A program made the translations under genes and the position numbers. This document shows, one piece after another, positions 1-9,932 of a stretch of DNA of 64,000 nt. Under the pieces are notes generated by a model, which saw only the letters and a list, made by a program, of their open reading frames with translations, was not told the DNA's origin and did no database searches. The DNA is taken from contig NZ_BCZS01000015.1 in NCBI RefSeq assembly GCF_001598855.1, positions 62,001-126,000 on the forward strand. Direction: 5' to 3'. Source of the DNA: Pluralibacter gergoviae ATCC 33028 = NBRC 105706. GTDB taxonomy: Bacteria; Pseudomonadota; Gammaproteobacteria; Enterobacterales; Enterobacteriaceae. Every line of letters starts with the position of its first letter. Position 1 is the stretch's first letter.

Positions 1-313
1 GCACGAGCCGGATATTCTGTTCCTCGACGAGCCGACCTCCGGCGTCGATCCCCTGACCCGCCGCGAATTCTGGCTGCACATCAACAGCATGGTGGATAAG
101 GGCGTGACGGTGATGGTCACCACCCACTTTATGGACGAAGCCGAATACTGCGACCGCATCGGGCTGGTTTATCGCGGCAAGCTTATCGCCAGCGGCACGC
201 CGGATGCGCTGAAGGCCCAGGCTGCGAGTGATGAGGAGAGCGATCCGACCATGGAGCAGGCGTTTATTACGCTGATTCAGACCTGGGACAAGGAGCACGC
301 CGATGGCCGCTAG
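1..313 (+). CDS. ybhF: YbhF, ABC exporter ATPase (3' end only)
   Basis: The reading frame is open from base 2 to the stop at 311-313, so this is the C-terminal ~103 residues of a longer protein. It holds the Walker B and D-loop ([15 protein letters not shown]), the H-loop ([12 protein letters not shown]) and the tail PTMEQAF typical of YbhF. In E. coli YbhF is a 578-residue double-ATPase that powers the YbhSR export complex, linked to drug and Na+/Li+ export. The stop overlaps the ybhS start by 11 nt, so the genes are translationally coupled. The N-terminal half lies outside the window. Confidence 0.93.
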   Translation, partial: HEPDILFLDEPTSGVDPLTRREFWLHINSMVDKGVTVMVTTHFMDEAEYCDRIGLVYRGKLIASGTPDALKAQAASDEESDPTMEQAFITLIQTWDKEHADGR

Positions 314-1436
314 CCTGCTCTCGTGGCGCCGGGTGCGCGCCCTGTGCGTAAAAGAGACCCGCCAGATCGTCCGCGATCCCAGCAGCTGGCTTATCGCGGT
401 GGTCATTCCCCTGCTGCTGCTGTTTATCTTCGGCTACGGGATTAACCTCGACTCCAGCCGCCTGCGGGTCGGCGTGCTGCTGGAGCAGCAGAGTAAAGAG
501 GCGCTGGACTTTACCCACGCCCTGACCGGGTCGCCGTACATTGACGCCACCGTCAGCGATAACCGCCGGGCGCTGATCGCGAAGATGCAAGCGGGGCGCA
601 TTCGCGGCCTGGTGGTTATTCCGGTCAACTTCGCCGAGCAGCTGGCCCGGCCCGGCGACAGCGCGCCGCTACAGGTCATTACCGACGGCAGCGAGCCCAA
701 TACCGCCAACTTCGTGCAGGGCTACGTGCAGGGCATCTGGCAGCTCTGGCAGATGCAGCGGGCGGAGGACCGGGGCGAGGCGTTTGAGCCGCTGATCGAC
801 GTTCAGACCCGCTACTGGTTCAACGCCGCCGCCATCAGCCAGCACTTTATTATTCCGGGGGCGATCACCATTATCATGACGGTGATTGGGGCTATCCTCA
901 CCTCGCTGGTCATTGCCCGCGAGTGGGAGCGCGGCACCATGGAGGCGCTGCTCTCCACCGAGGTGACCCGCCTTGAGCTGCTGCTGTGTAAGCTCATTCC
1001 CTACTATTTTCTCGGGATGCTGGCGATGGCGCTGTGCATGGCGGTAGCGGTATTTATCATCGGCGTGCCCTTTCGCGGCTCGCTGCTGCTGCTGTTTCTG
1101 ATCACCAGCCTGTTTTTACTCAGCACGCTGGGCATGGGACTGCTTATTTCGACCATCACCCGCAACCAGTTTAACGCCGCCCAGGTGGCGCTTAACGCCG
1201 CGTTTCTGCCGTCCATCATGCTGTCGGGATTTATCTTTCAGATAGACAGTATGCCGGCGGCTATCCGCATCGTGACCTACGTCATTCCGGCGCGCTATTT
1301 CGTTAGCACCCTGCAGAGCCTGTTTCTGGCGGGCAACATCCCGATTGTGCTGCTGGTGAACGTGCTGTTTTTGATCGCCTCGGCGGTGCTGTTTATCGGC
1401 CTGACGTGGCTGAAGACTAAGCGTCGGCTGGATTAA
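303..1436 (+). CDS. ybhS: YbhS, ABC-2 type exporter permease
   Basis: 377 residues, the same length as E. coli YbhS. The architecture is that of the ABC-2/DrrB family: a first membrane helix at about 30-48 ([21 protein letters not shown]), a large extracytoplasmic loop to about 175, then five more helices ending near residue 370. The motif [17 protein letters not shown] just after the second helix is the usual coupling helix that docks on the ATPase. It should pair with YbhR to form the transmembrane channel driven by YbhF. The start ATG at 303 lies inside the ybhF 3' end. Confidence 0.95.
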   Translation: MAASLLSWRRVRALCVKETRQIVRDPSSWLIAVVIPLLLLFIFGYGINLDSSRLRVGVLLEQQSKEALDFTHALTGSPYIDATVSDNRRALIAKMQAGRIRGLVVIPVNFAEQLARPGDSAPLQVITDGSEPNTANFVQGYVQGIWQLWQMQRAEDRGEAFEPLIDVQTRYWFNAAAISQHFIIPGAITIIMTVIGAILTSLVIAREWERGTMEALLSTEVTRLELLLCKLIPYYFLGMLAMALCMAVAVFIIGVPFRGSLLLLFLITSLFLLSTLGMGLLISTITRNQFNAAQVALNAAFLPSIMLSGFIFQIDSMPAAIRIVTYVIPARYFVSTLQSLFLAGNIPIVLLVNVLFLIASAVLFIGLTWLKTKRRLD

Positions 1437-1445
1437 GGAGAGAGT

Positions 1446-2552
1446 ATGTTCTATCGCCTGTGGACCCTCGTGCGTAAGGAACTCCAGTCGCTGCTGCGCG
1501 AGCCGCAGACCCGCGCCATCCTCATTGCGCCGGTGCTGATTCAGGTGCTGCTGTTCCCCTTTGCCGCCACCCTTGAGGTGACCAACGCCACCATCGCTAT
1601 CTATAACGAGGACAACGGCCGCCACGCGGTGGAGCTGACCCAGCGCTTCGCCAAAGCCAAAGCCTTCCCGCACGTTCTGCTGCTCACCAGCCCGCAGGCG
1701 ATCCGCCCGACCCTCGACACTCAGAAGGCGCTGCTGCTGGTGCGTTTTCCCGCCGACTTCTCCCGGCGGCTGGATAATCTGCAGCCGGCGCCGATGCAGA
1801 TTATCCTCGACGGCCGCAACTCCAACAGCGCCCAGATCGCCGCCAACTACCTGCAGCAGGTGGTCGAGCAGTATCAGAAGGAGCTGATCGCCGGAAAAGC
1901 GCGGCCCAACAACAGCGAGCTGGTGGTGCGCAACTGGTATAACCCGAACCTCGACTACAAGTGGTTCGTGGTGCCGTCACTTATCGCCATGATCACCACC
2001 ATCGGCGTGATGATTGTGACCTCTCTGTCGGTGGCCAGGGAGCGGGAACAGGGCACCATGGATCAGCTGCTGGTGTCGCCGCTGGCGACCTGGCAGCTGT
2101 TCGTCGGCAAGGCGGTTCCGGCGCTGATCGTCGCCACCTTTCAGGCGAGCATCGTGCTGGCGGCGGGCATTCTCGCCTATAAAATTCCCTTCTCAGGATC
2201 GCTGCTGCTGTTCTACTTCACCATGCTGGTGTACGGCCTGTCGCTGGTGGGCTTTGGGCTGCTGATCTCCTCCCTGTGCGCGACCCAGCAGCAGGCGTTT
2301 ATCGGCGTGTTCGTCTTTATGATGCCGGCAATCCTGCTCTCAGGCTACGTGTCGCCGGTGGAGAATATGCCGGTGTGGCTGCAGCAGGCGACGTGGATAA
2401 ACCCGATCCGCCACTTCACCGATATCACCAAGCAGATCTATCTTAAGGATGCGAGTTTTGACATTGTGTGGGGAAGCCTGTGGCCGCTGCTGCTGATTGC
2501 GGCCACTACCGGGGCAGTGGCCTATGTTATCTTTCGACGCAAGATAGCGTGA
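1446..2552 (+). CDS. ybhR: YbhR, ABC-2 type exporter permease
   Basis: 368 residues, equal to E. coli YbhR, and paralogous to YbhS with the same plan: one N-terminal helix ([20 protein letters not shown]), a periplasmic loop with substrate-exposed domain, then a five-helix bundle. The coupling motif [16 protein letters not shown] is clear. It starts 9 nt after ybhS behind GGAGAG, so it is the last gene of the ybhFSR operon. Its stop is 10 nt from the converging ybhQ stop. Substrate is not evident from the sequence. Confidence 0.95.
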   Translation: MFYRLWTLVRKELQSLLREPQTRAILIAPVLIQVLLFPFAATLEVTNATIAIYNEDNGRHAVELTQRFAKAKAFPHVLLLTSPQAIRPTLDTQKALLLVRFPADFSRRLDNLQPAPMQIILDGRNSNSAQIAANYLQQVVEQYQKELIAGKARPNNSELVVRNWYNPNLDYKWFVVPSLIAMITTIGVMIVTSLSVAREREQGTMDQLLVSPLATWQLFVGKAVPALIVATFQASIVLAAGILAYKIPFSGSLLLFYFTMLVYGLSLVGFGLLISSLCATQQQAFIGVFVFMMPAILLSGYVSPVENMPVWLQQATWINPIRHFTDITKQIYLKDASFDIVWGSLWPLLLIAATTGAVAYVIFRRKIA

Positions 2553-2562
2553 GGCGCACCGG

Positions 2563-2970
2563 CTAGCGCCGGTGCTGGCGGGAGGATTTCGCAGCGGCGT
2601 TTTTCTCTTTCACCAGCAGCGAGAGCAGCGCGGGCCCGGCGAGGATAGCCACGCCCGCCAGCGCCAGCAGCAGATTGTTGTGCAGCACCCGCGACAGCAG
2701 CCAGATGGCGATCACCGCCGCGCCGAAGTACCAGGTGGTGGTCAGCTCTTCAAGGAAGTCGCCGATGTCGCGCCAGCGCGCTTCGTGGTGACGCTGGAGC
2801 ACCAGCATCAGAATAATGGTAACCGCATACAGCGCGCAAAGCCCCAGCCCCACGCGAACCAGCATGCCGTTCATCCAGCCCGCCACCAGTGCGGCGACAA
2901 CCAGCAAATGCAAGACAATCTGCCAGCAGCTCAGGCCGGTTGCGACGCGAATTCGTTGTTGCCACTTCAT
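2563..2970 (-). CDS. ybhQ: YbhQ, small inner-membrane protein
   Basis: 135 residues with four predicted membrane helices (around 16-32, 37-58, 80-97, 98-115) and a basic hydrophilic tail rich in Lys, Arg and Ala. It corresponds to E. coli YbhQ (136 residues), an inner-membrane protein of unknown function. It converges with ybhR and diverges from ybhP across a 130 bp intergenic region. No function can be assigned from motifs. Confidence 0.9.
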   Translation of the reverse strand: MKWQQRIRVATGLSCWQIVLHLLVVAALVAGWMNGMLVRVGLGLCALYAVTIILMLVLQRHHEARWRDIGDFLEELTTTWYFGAAVIAIWLLSRVLHNNLLLALAGVAILAGPALLSLLVKEKNAAAKSSRQHRR

Positions 2971-3017
2971 GTCGTCTCTCCGGAAGCATTTTCAACTGTT
3001 CTTTAGAGTACTGAACT

Positions 3018-3035
3018 TTACGGAAAATTCCGTAA
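3018..3035. promoter_or_regulatory. Palindrome in the ybhQ/ybhP divergent promoter
   Basis: A perfect inverted repeat, TTACGGAA-AA-TTCCGTAA, lies midway between the divergent starts of ybhQ (2970) and ybhP (3101). Its symmetry, size and position fit a dimeric-repressor operator. No known regulator is recognised. Confidence 0.4.
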
Positions 3036-3100
3036 CGACGCATCTTTTTGTGACGCCAACTACACTATTTTATTCAGGAGAGTGACGCTGGCAGGAGAAT

Positions 3101-3862
3101 ATGACCCAGAAAACGTCCCCATTTGCGCTAAAAATACTCACGATCAACACCCATAAAGGCTTCGCCGCGTTTAACCGCCGCTTTATGCTGCCGGAACTGC
3201 GCGACGCGGTGCGCACCGTGGGGGCAGACATCGTGTTCCTGCAGGAAGTGCTCGGCGAACACGAGGCCCACTCGCTGCGGGTGGAGAACTGGCCTGCCGC
3301 CAGCCACTACGAGTTTCTGGCGGATACGATGTGGAGCGAGTACGCCTATGGCCGCAACGCCGTCTATCCGGAGGGGCACCACGGTAACGCCATTCTGTCG
3401 CGCTACCCTATCGTGCACTTTGAGAATCATGATATCTCTGTTGGCAGCAGCGAAAAGCGCGGCCTGCTCTACTGCCGCATCGCCCCGCCGCAGCGCGCCG
3501 CGCCGGTACACGCCTTCTGCGCGCACCTCGGCCTGCGCGAAGCCCACCGCCAGGCGCAGCTGCTAATGCTGGCAGATATCATCAATGCGCTGCCGCCGGA
3601 GGAGCCGGTGCTGCTGGCCGGAGACTTCAACGACTGGCGTCAGCGGGCAAATGCGCCGCTTGAGCGCAGCGCCGGTCTGGAGGAGATATTCACCCGCGCC
3701 CGCGGTCGCCCGGCGCGGACCTTTCCGGCGCGCTTTCCTCTGCTGCGGCTCGATCGCATCTATGTCAAAAATGCCCGCGCCAGCCTCCCGGAAGCGCTGG
3801 CGCTGAAAGAGTGGCGGCACCTGTCCGACCACGCACCCCTTAGCGCGGAGATCCACCTTTGA
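3101..3862 (+). CDS. ybhP: YbhP, endonuclease/exonuclease/phosphatase-fold protein
   Basis: 253 residues with the DNase I-like fold motifs: the N-terminal strand and QE motif ([10 protein letters not shown] near 46), the metal/phosphate motif AGDFNDWR near 170, and the C-terminal [10 protein letters not shown] with the catalytic His. E. coli YbhP has the same length and is transcribed with clsB; it has no defined substrate, but the family includes phosphodiesterases and sphingomyelinase-like enzymes. A good AGGAG ribosome site precedes the ATG. The stop TGA overlaps the clsB start. Confidence 0.92.
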   Translation: MTQKTSPFALKILTINTHKGFAAFNRRFMLPELRDAVRTVGADIVFLQEVLGEHEAHSLRVENWPAASHYEFLADTMWSEYAYGRNAVYPEGHHGNAILSRYPIVHFENHDISVGSSEKRGLLYCRIAPPQRAAPVHAFCAHLGLREAHRQAQLLMLADIINALPPEEPVLLAGDFNDWRQRANAPLERSAGLEEIFTRARGRPARTFPARFPLLRLDRIYVKNARASLPEALALKEWRHLSDHAPLSAEIHL

Positions 3863-5106
3863 GATGCCAATGGCGGGAAAAAAACAAGATTGAGCTGCTG
3901 GAAAACGGCGATGAGTACTATCCGGCGGTGTTTGGCGCTATCGAAAACGCCAAAAGCAAAATCATCCTTGAAACCTTTATCTGGTTTGAGGACAACGTCG
4001 GCTGGCAGCTGCACGCCGCGCTGCTGAAGGCCGCCCGGCGCGGCGTGGCAATCGAGGTTCTCCTCGACGCCTACGGTTCGCCGGACCTCAGCGAAAACTT
4101 CGTCGGCGAGCTGGCGGCGGCGGGCGTCACGGTCCGCTATTACGACCCGCGCCCGCGCCTGTTCGGTATGCGCACCAATCTGTTCCGCCGGATGCACCGC
4201 AAAATCGTGGTCATCGACTGCGAAGTGGCCTTCGTCGGCGGCATCAACTACTCCGCCGAGCATATGTCCGACTACGGCCCGGAGTCCAAGCAGGACTACG
4301 CGGTGCGCGTCGAAGGGCCGGTGGTGGCCGATATTCTGCAGTTTGAGCTGGAGAACCTGCCGGGCAAAGAGCGCGCCCGGCGCTTCTGGCACCGCCGCTC
4401 GCGCCTTGAGGAGAACTGCGCGCCCGGCGAGGCCCAGGCGCTGTTCGTCTGGCGCGATAACAACGAGCATTCGGACGACATCGAACGCCACTACCTGAAG
4501 ATGCTGGCTAATGCAAAGCGCGAGGTGATCATCGCCAACGCCTACTTCTTCCCCGGCTATCGCCTGCTGCACGCCATGCGCAACGCGGCCCGGCGCGGGG
4601 TCAGCGTCAAGCTGGTGGTCCAGGGCGAGCCGGATATGCCGATTGTTAAGGTCGGCGCCCGCCTGCTCTACAACTACCTGGTCAAAGGCGGCGTGAAAGT
4701 GTACGAATATCAGCGCCGTCCGCTGCACGGCAAGGTGGCGCTAATGGACGACTACTGGGCAACGGTGGGCTCCAGCAACCTCGATCCGCTGAGCCTGTCG
4801 CTCAACCTGGAGGCAAACCTGATTATCCACGACCGGCAGTTTAACCAGACCCTGCGCGAGAACCTGATGTCGCTTATCAACAACGACAGCCAGTTGGTAG
4901 ACGGGGCGCTGCTGCCGAAGCGCACCTGGTGGAATCTGACCAAGAGCGTGCTGGCGTTCCACTTCCTGCGCCACTTCCCGGCGATTGTCGGCTGGCTGCC
5001 GGCGCATACGCCGAAGCTTGCGGAGGTGACCCCGCCGCCGCCGGTGCAGACCACGATGGAAACCCAGGACCGCGTAGAGCCCGAAGGTTCAGGAGCTAAA
5101 TTCTGA
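3859..5106 (+). CDS. clsB: Cardiolipin synthase B
   Basis: 415 residues with two phospholipase-D HKD motifs, HRKIVVID near residue 114 and HGKVALMD near 291, the signature of bacterial cardiolipin synthases. Unlike ClsA it has no N-terminal membrane helices, as in E. coli ClsB (413 residues). It condenses phosphatidylglycerol molecules, or PA with glycerol, at the inner membrane. The start is taken as TTG at 3859: it gives the expected N-terminus ([17 protein letters not shown] against MKCSWREGNKIQLLENG in E. coli), no in-frame ATG lies near, and it overlaps the ybhP stop (tTTGA). Confidence 0.93.
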   Translation: MRCQWREKNKIELLENGDEYYPAVFGAIENAKSKIILETFIWFEDNVGWQLHAALLKAARRGVAIEVLLDAYGSPDLSENFVGELAAAGVTVRYYDPRPRLFGMRTNLFRRMHRKIVVIDCEVAFVGGINYSAEHMSDYGPESKQDYAVRVEGPVVADILQFELENLPGKERARRFWHRRSRLEENCAPGEAQALFVWRDNNEHSDDIERHYLKMLANAKREVIIANAYFFPGYRLLHAMRNAARRGVSVKLVVQGEPDMPIVKVGARLLYNYLVKGGVKVYEYQRRPLHGKVALMDDYWATVGSSNLDPLSLSLNLEANLIIHDRQFNQTLRENLMSLINNDSQLVDGALLPKRTWWNLTKSVLAFHFLRHFPAIVGWLPAHTPKLAEVTPPPPVQTTMETQDRVEPEGSGAKF

Positions 5107-6062
5107 TGAAACGCGCGCGCTGGACGCTGGCTAAAAAAATCCTTACCTGGCTGTTTTTCATTGCCGTCGCCGTCCTGCTGGTGGTTTACGCCCGCAAGGT
5201 CGACTGGCACGAAGTGTGGGACGTGATCCGCCACTATAACCGCACCGCGCTGCTGGCGGCGGCGGGGCTGGTGATCGTCAGCTATGTGCTGTACGGCGGC
5301 TACGACCTGATGGCCCGCAGCTACTGCGGACACAAGCTCGCGGCCCGCCAGGTGATGCTGGTATCGTTTATCTGCTACGCCTTCAACCTGACGCTCAGCA
5401 CCTGGGTGGGCGGCATCGGCATGCGCTACCGGCTCTACTCCCGCCTCGGCCTGCCGGGCGCCACTATCACCCGTATTTTCTCGCTGAGTATCACCACCAA
5501 CTGGCTGGGCTACGTACTGCTGGCCGGGGTAATTTTCTCCATCGGCGTAGTCAACCTCCCCGCCCACTGGTATATCAGCGACCTGACGCTGCGCATTATC
5601 GGCGCCGTTCTGCTGCTGCTGATTGCGGCCTATCTGTGGGCCTGCGCCTTTGCAAAGCGCCGCCACCTGACGGTGAGGCGCCAGAAGCTGGTCCTGCCCT
5701 CCTGGCGCTTTGCGCTGGTGCAGTTGGCGGTCTCCAGCGCCAACTGGATGGCGATGGGGGCGATTATCTGGCTGCTGCTCGGCCAGCAGGTGGACTACTT
5801 CTTCGTGCTGGGCGTGCTGCTGGTGAGCAGCATCGCCGGGGTGATCGTGCATATTCCGGCGGGGATCGGCGTGCTGGAGGGGGTATTTATCGCCCTGCTG
5901 GCCGGACAGGATATCTCCCAGGGGAAGATTATTGCCGCCCTGCTCGCCTACCGGGTGCTCTACTTCTTTATTCCGCTGGCGCTGGCGACGGTGGGCTATC
6001 TGTGGCTTGAGGGGCGGGCGAAAAAGCTACGGGCGAAGAATGAGAAGGCGATGGCGGAGTGA
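5106..6062 (+). CDS. ybhN: YbhN, LPG-synthase-type membrane protein
   Basis: 318 residues, equal to E. coli YbhN. Eight or so membrane helices with the family motifs GGYDLMARSY and STWVGGIGMRYRLYSRLG (near 98-115) mark the lysylphosphatidylglycerol synthetase transmembrane family (UPF0104). The start overlaps the clsB stop (TGATG), so ybhP-clsB-ybhN is one translationally coupled operon. The association with ClsB points to a role in phospholipid handling, which is inference. Confidence 0.92.
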   Translation: MKRARWTLAKKILTWLFFIAVAVLLVVYARKVDWHEVWDVIRHYNRTALLAAAGLVIVSYVLYGGYDLMARSYCGHKLAARQVMLVSFICYAFNLTLSTWVGGIGMRYRLYSRLGLPGATITRIFSLSITTNWLGYVLLAGVIFSIGVVNLPAHWYISDLTLRIIGAVLLLLIAAYLWACAFAKRRHLTVRRQKLVLPSWRFALVQLAVSSANWMAMGAIIWLLLGQQVDYFFVLGVLLVSSIAGVIVHIPAGIGVLEGVFIALLAGQDISQGKIIAALLAYRVLYFFIPLALATVGYLWLEGRAKKLRAKNEKAMAE

Positions 6063-6068
6063 GTGCGC

Positions 6069-6101
6069 CCCGCGCGGCGGGCGATAGCTCCGCCGCGCGG
6101 G
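6069..6101. terminator. Strong hairpin between ybhN and ybhL
   Basis: A perfect 12-bp GC stem (CCCGCGCGGCGG with CCGCCGCGCGGG, 9-nt loop) fills the gap between the convergent ybhN and ybhL stops. No T-run follows on either strand, so it may be a Rho-assisted or bidirectional transcript end rather than a classic intrinsic terminator. Confidence 0.55.
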
Positions 6102-6111
6102 ACAGGCGCCT

Positions 6112-6822
6112 CTAGCGCCGGTTGCCCATAATGCGCAGCAGCATCAGGAACAGGTTGATAAAGTCGAGGTACAGCGTCAGCGCCCCGAGAATCGAGTATT
6201 TGCGCAGACTGCTGGCGTCGCGGACGTCAATCTGCTCGCCGATAGCCTTCAGCTTCTGCGTGTCGTAGGCGGTCAGCCCCGCAAACACCACCACGCCGAT
6301 ATAGGTCACCGCCCACATCAGCGGCGTGCTTTTCAGCCAGATATTCACCAGCGATGCGAGGATAATGCCGATCAGCGCCATAAACAGCATTTTGCCCATG
6401 CCGCTCAGGTCGCGCTTAGTGGTATAGCCAAACAGGCTCATGGCGCCGAACATGCCCGCCGTCACCACGAAGGTACTGGCAATCGAGCTGTAGGTATAGA
6501 CCACGAAGATGCTGGAGAGAGTCAGCCCGGTGAGCGCCGAATAGAGCATAAACAGCGTCGTCGCCACCCCCGCGCTCAGGCGGTGCACCATGCCGGAGAG
6601 CACGAACACCACCGCCAGCTGGGCGATAATCAGGCCAAAGAACGTGATTTTGCTGGAGAAGACGAACATCATCACCTCCGGCGTCCTGACGGCAAACCAG
6701 GCCACGAAGGCGGTTAAAAGCAGCCCGCAGGTCATCCAGCCGTAGACCTGCGCCATGTAGGTCTGCAGGCCGCTGCGCCCCTGCACGATGGCGTCGTTAC
6801 GCGTGTATCGATCCACAATCAA
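6112..6822 (-). CDS. ybhL: YbhL, Bax inhibitor-1 family membrane protein
   Basis: 236 residues (E. coli YbhL 234) with seven hydrophobic helices and the BI-1 family signature near the C-terminus (VFAGLTAYDTQKLKAI), where conserved acidic residues form the pH-sensing/leak site in homologues. The inner-membrane protein is of uncertain physiological role. The ybhM gene that accompanies ybhL in E. coli is absent here: ybhN follows directly. Confidence 0.93.
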   Translation of the reverse strand: MIVDRYTRNDAIVQGRSGLQTYMAQVYGWMTCGLLLTAFVAWFAVRTPEVMMFVFSSKITFFGLIIAQLAVVFVLSGMVHRLSAGVATTLFMLYSALTGLTLSSIFVVYTYSSIASTFVVTAGMFGAMSLFGYTTKRDLSGMGKMLFMALIGIILASLVNIWLKSTPLMWAVTYIGVVVFAGLTAYDTQKLKAIGEQIDVRDASSLRKYSILGALTLYLDFINLFLMLLRIMGNRR

Positions 6823-6880
6823 TCCCTCTGTTTAACGGTGTATGATCGCTAAGCGTAACACAAGCAGGCTAAAAGAATAG

Positions 6881-7333
6881 CTACCAGCGCCCGGCGGCCT
6901 GCTGGTCGCTGTCGCGGGCCTCAACCCAGCGCTCGCCCTCCGGCGTGGCTTCGCGCTTCCAGAACGGCGCGCGGGTTTTCAGGTAATCCATGATGAACTC
7001 GCCGGCCTCAAAGGCGCTGCTGCGGTGGGCGCTGGTGACGCCGACGAAGACAATCTCTTCGCCCGGCCACATCTCGCCGATGCGGTGGATGACCGACACC
7101 CGCCCGAGCGGCCAGCGTCCGCGGGCCTCGTCAACGATTTCAGCCAGCGCTTTCTCGGTCATGCCGGGATAGTGCTCGAGCGTCAGCGCCTTCACGCTGT
7201 CACCGAGATTGTGGTTACGCACTTTGCCGGTAAAGGTCACGACGGCGCCGTCTTCGTCGCGCGCCGCCAGCCAGCCGTACTCGCGGCCAACGTCAAAGCG
7301 GTCTGGCGCGACGCGGATCAGGGTTTCGCTCAT
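6881..7333 (-). CDS. moaE: Molybdopterin synthase large subunit MoaE
   Basis: 150 residues, the usual MoaE length. It carries the conserved GKVRNHNLGDSVKALTLEHY region, the catalytic MKTRAPFWKRE-type segment (here YLKTRAPFWKRE, Lys near 119 and 126) and AHRSSAFEAGEFIMDYLK. With MoaD it converts cyclic pyranopterin monophosphate to molybdopterin by inserting two sulfurs. It is the last gene of moaABCDE, starting one nucleotide after the moaD stop (TGAGATG). Confidence 0.97.
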   Translation of the reverse strand: MSETLIRVAPDRFDVGREYGWLAARDEDGAVVTFTGKVRNHNLGDSVKALTLEHYPGMTEKALAEIVDEARGRWPLGRVSVIHRIGEMWPGEEIVFVGVTSAHRSSAFEAGEFIMDYLKTRAPFWKREATPEGERWVEARDSDQQAAGRW

Positions 7334-7334
7334 C

Positions 7335-7580
7335 TCAGCCTCCGGTGACCGGCGGGAAGAACGCCACTTCGTCGCCGTCGGCGATGGGATGCGTTGCCTC
7401 CACCAGCGTCTGGTTAACCGCCGCCAGCAGCTTGCCCTCTTCCAGCGCCAGCGCCCAGCGGTCGCCGCGCGCCGCCAGCTGCTGGCGCAGGCCCTCTACG
7501 GTATCGGGCGACGACGCCAGCATCAGACTGTCGGTGCCCACCAGCTCGCGCACCTGCGCAAAAAACAGAACCTTAATCAT
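7335..7580 (-). CDS. moaD: Molybdopterin synthase sulfur carrier MoaD
   Basis: 81 residues, ubiquitin fold, ending in the required Gly-Gly (FFPPVTGG) whose terminal thiocarboxylate donates sulfur to MoaE. The ATG overlaps the moaC stop by 4 nt (ATGA). Length and sequence match E. coli MoaD. Confidence 0.97.
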   Translation of the reverse strand: MIKVLFFAQVRELVGTDSLMLASSPDTVEGLRQQLAARGDRWALALEEGKLLAAVNQTLVEATHPIADGDEVAFFPPVTGG

Positions 7581-8056
7581 TCATCCACCCTGAAATCGCC
7601 CGATTTGCCGCCGCTTTTCGCCAGCAGGCGCAGCGGGCCAATCACCATATCTTTCTGGACCGCCTTACACATGTCGTAGATGGTCAGCGCCGCCACCGAC
7701 GCGGCGGTAAGGGCCTCCATCTCAACGCCGGTTTTGCCGGTCAGGCGGCAGAGCGACTCAATGCGCACCCGGCTATGCTCCGGCTGGGCCTGGAGATTGA
7801 CCTCCACTTTGCTCAGCATCAGCGGATGGCAGAGCGGAATAAGCTCCCAGGTGCGCTTAGCGGCCTGAATGCCGGCGATACGGGCCGTGGCGAAGACGTC
7901 GCCCTTGTGGTGGCTGCCGTCGATAATCATCGCCAGCGTTTCCGGCAGCATGGTAACGAACGCCTCGGCCCGCGCTTCGCGCACCGTTTCGGCCTTGGCG
8001 GAGACGTCTACCATGTGGGCCTCGCCGGCGGCGTTAATGTGGGTCAGTTGTGACAT
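7577..8056 (-). CDS. moaC: Cyclic pyranopterin monophosphate synthase MoaC
   Basis: 159 residues. Contains the family blocks [33 protein letters not shown] and [23 protein letters not shown], which hold the catalytic Lys and Asp residues. It completes the MoaA-initiated conversion of GTP to cPMP. It starts 3 nt after the moaB stop. Confidence 0.97.
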   Translation of the reverse strand: MSQLTHINAAGEAHMVDVSAKAETVREARAEAFVTMLPETLAMIIDGSHHKGDVFATARIAGIQAAKRTWELIPLCHPLMLSKVEVNLQAQPEHSRVRIESLCRLTGKTGVEMEALTAASVAALTIYDMCKAVQKDMVIGPLRLLAKSGGKSGDFRVDE

Positions 8057-8059
8057 GGT

Positions 8060-8572
8060 TTACTTCTTCAGATGAGGATGAAAATTGCAGGGGCGCGTGC
8101 GGGCGTCCAGCTGCGGCGCAATGATATTTTCCCAGGCGGTGCGGCAGGCTTTGGTCGAGCCCGGCATGGCGAGGATCAGCGTACCGTTGGCGACGCCGGC
8201 AATCGCGCGCGACTGCAGCGTCGAGGTGCCGATCTCTTCAAAAGAGAGCATGCGGAATACTTCGCCGAAGCCTTCGACCTCGCGGTCGAACAGCGGCCGC
8301 AGCGCCTCCGGCACCTGGTCGCCGGCGGTAAAGCCGGTGCCACCGTTTATCAGCACCACCTGCACCTCGTCGCTGGCTATCCACGCCGAAACCTGCGCGC
8401 GGATAGCGTAGCGGTTCTCTTTCACAATCGCCTTATCGGCCAGCTGGTGTCCGGCCTCCAGCAGCGCGTCGCGCAGGAAGTGGCCGGAAGTGTCGTCCTC
8501 TTCGCTGCGGCGGGCGGAAACGGTAAGTACGGCAACGCGGGTCGGGATAAATTCAGCGCTGACCTGGCTCAT
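8060..8572 (-). CDS. moaB: MoaB, molybdopterin-binding MogA-like protein
   Basis: 170 residues with the MPT-binding fold of the MogA/MoaB family, including LINGGTGFTAGDQVPEAL and the C-terminal AMPGSTKACRTAWE. In E. coli MoaB is not required for Moco synthesis although it lies in the moa operon. It starts 27 nt after moaA. Confidence 0.96.
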   Translation of the reverse strand: MSQVSAEFIPTRVAVLTVSARRSEEDDTSGHFLRDALLEAGHQLADKAIVKENRYAIRAQVSAWIASDEVQVVLINGGTGFTAGDQVPEALRPLFDREVEGFGEVFRMLSFEEIGTSTLQSRAIAGVANGTLILAMPGSTKACRTAWENIIAPQLDARTRPCNFHPHLKK

Positions 8573-8599
8573 GCAAAAACTCCTTCTTTTAACGTGGCG

Positions 8600-9589
8600 T
8601 TAACCGCCGATATATGACAGGTTCCGGGTAATGCCGGTATTGCCCTGGTGCAGGAAGTGGGTCTGCTTCTTGTGCGCCAGCGCGCCGGCAATACGCTGTT
8701 CGAGGGCAAACTGCTGGCTATCGTCCGCCAGCAGATCGCGCAGCTCCACGCCGCCGTCGCCGAACAGGCACAGGTGCAGTTTACCGACGGAAGAGACCCG
8801 CAGCCGGTTGCAGCTGGCGCAGAAATCCTTCTCGTAGGGCATGATGAGGCCGATTTCACCCGCGTAGTCAGGGTGGCAGAAGACCTGCGCCGGACCGTCG
8901 CTGCGGCTGCGCAGCTGGTGGATCCAGCCGCGCGCCAGCAGCGCATCGCGCAGGACGCTGCCGGAGATGTGGTGCCTGCGGAACAGCTCGCTGCCCTCGC
9001 CGGTCTCCATCAGTTCGATAAAGCGCAGTTGGATCGGCCGCGGGCGGATCCAGGCGAGGAAGGTGTCGAGCTGGTGATGGTTCACGTCGCGCATCAGCAC
9101 GGTGTTGACTTTCACCTTCTCAAAGCCGGCGTCGAAGGCGGCGTCGATACCGTCCATCACCTGGCGAAACTTGTCCTGGCCGGTAATGGCGTGGAACTGG
9201 CGGGCGTCGAGGCTGTCCACGCTGACGTTAACGTGGCTCAGGCCGGCGTTGCGCCAGGCGCGGGCGTCGCGGGCCAGCCGGTAGCCGTTAGTGGTGACCG
9301 CGATCTGGCGGATAGCCGGATTTTCGCGCACCGCGGCGATGATGTCGGTGAAGTCGCGGCGCAGGGAGGGTTCGCCGCCGGTCAGGCGCACTTTCTCAGT
9401 GCCCATCGCGGCAAAGGCGCGGGTCACGCGGCGAACTTCATCCACGGAGAGAAAGCCGTTGTTGCTGACGCCGCCCGGCTTGTAGCCGTCCGGCAGGCAG
9501 TAGGTGCAACGAAAGTTGCAAACGTCTGTGATAGACAGGCGCAGGTAGTAGAACTTGCGCGCAAACGCGTCGGTAAGTTGTGTGGCCAT
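8600..9589 (-). CDS. moaA: GTP 3',8-cyclase MoaA (radical SAM)
   Basis: 329 residues from the ATG at 9589, chosen because it matches E. coli MoaA ([12 protein letters not shown]) and sits just after the riboswitch. The N-terminal CNFRCTYC (Cys24, 28, 31) binds the SAM-coordinated 4Fe-4S cluster; the C-terminal cluster ligands lie in [12 protein letters not shown] and [13 protein letters not shown] is the SAM GGEP motif; the protein ends in the conserved Gly-Gly. It catalyses the first step of molybdenum cofactor synthesis from GTP. First gene of moaABCDE. Confidence 0.98.
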   Translation of the reverse strand: MATQLTDAFARKFYYLRLSITDVCNFRCTYCLPDGYKPGGVSNNGFLSVDEVRRVTRAFAAMGTEKVRLTGGEPSLRRDFTDIIAAVRENPAIRQIAVTTNGYRLARDARAWRNAGLSHVNVSVDSLDARQFHAITGQDKFRQVMDGIDAAFDAGFEKVKVNTVLMRDVNHHQLDTFLAWIRPRPIQLRFIELMETGEGSELFRRHHISGSVLRDALLARGWIHQLRSRSDGPAQVFCHPDYAGEIGLIMPYEKDFCASCNRLRVSSVGKLHLCLFGDGGVELRDLLADDSQQFALEQRIAGALAHKKQTHFLHQGNTGITRNLSYIGG

Positions 9590-9591
9590 GT

Positions 9592-9698
9592 ACACCTTTC
9601 CAAGTATGGGAGGCACAGTCATTTCTTCCTGTACCCTGGTGACTTTCGTCACGGCCGGGGCGCCATATCCGCAGACACAGGCGCCAGGGCTAGAGTGT
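9592..9698 (-). promoter_or_regulatory. Moco riboswitch upstream of moaA
   Basis: On the minus strand the leader begins ACACTCTAGCC and closes GGAAAGGTGTAC immediately before the moaA ATG, pairing ACAC with GTGT as in the E. coli moaA Moco RNA motif. Within it lie GGCGCC/GGCGCC arms, a GTGAC-GAAA-GTCAC GNRA hairpin, and the conserved GTGCCTCCCATACTTGGAAAGG stretch (seen as GTGCCTCCCA and ACTTGGAAAGG) close to the start. The ribosome site is embedded in the 3' side, so ligand binding would block translation of moaA. Family assignment rests on the similarity to the known E. coli leader. Confidence 0.85.
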
Positions 9699-9932
9699 AG
9701 CTTCCGTTTTATGAGAAGCGGGTTATGCCGATAGTAGCGCGTTCAGGCCGCTTTCGCCATTCTCCACTTTCGCTATATAAACCCATACATAGCGACATTA
9801 TCGTGCAATTTCACTACAGGATACGCAAAACTCGCGCTTTTACTTTGATATGTGTCATTCTGCGGCAGTCCGCGCATCGTCATTTAGGGGTAGTTAGGCT
9901 AAGATTTGGCTGTTCATCTGATAAGGAATGGT

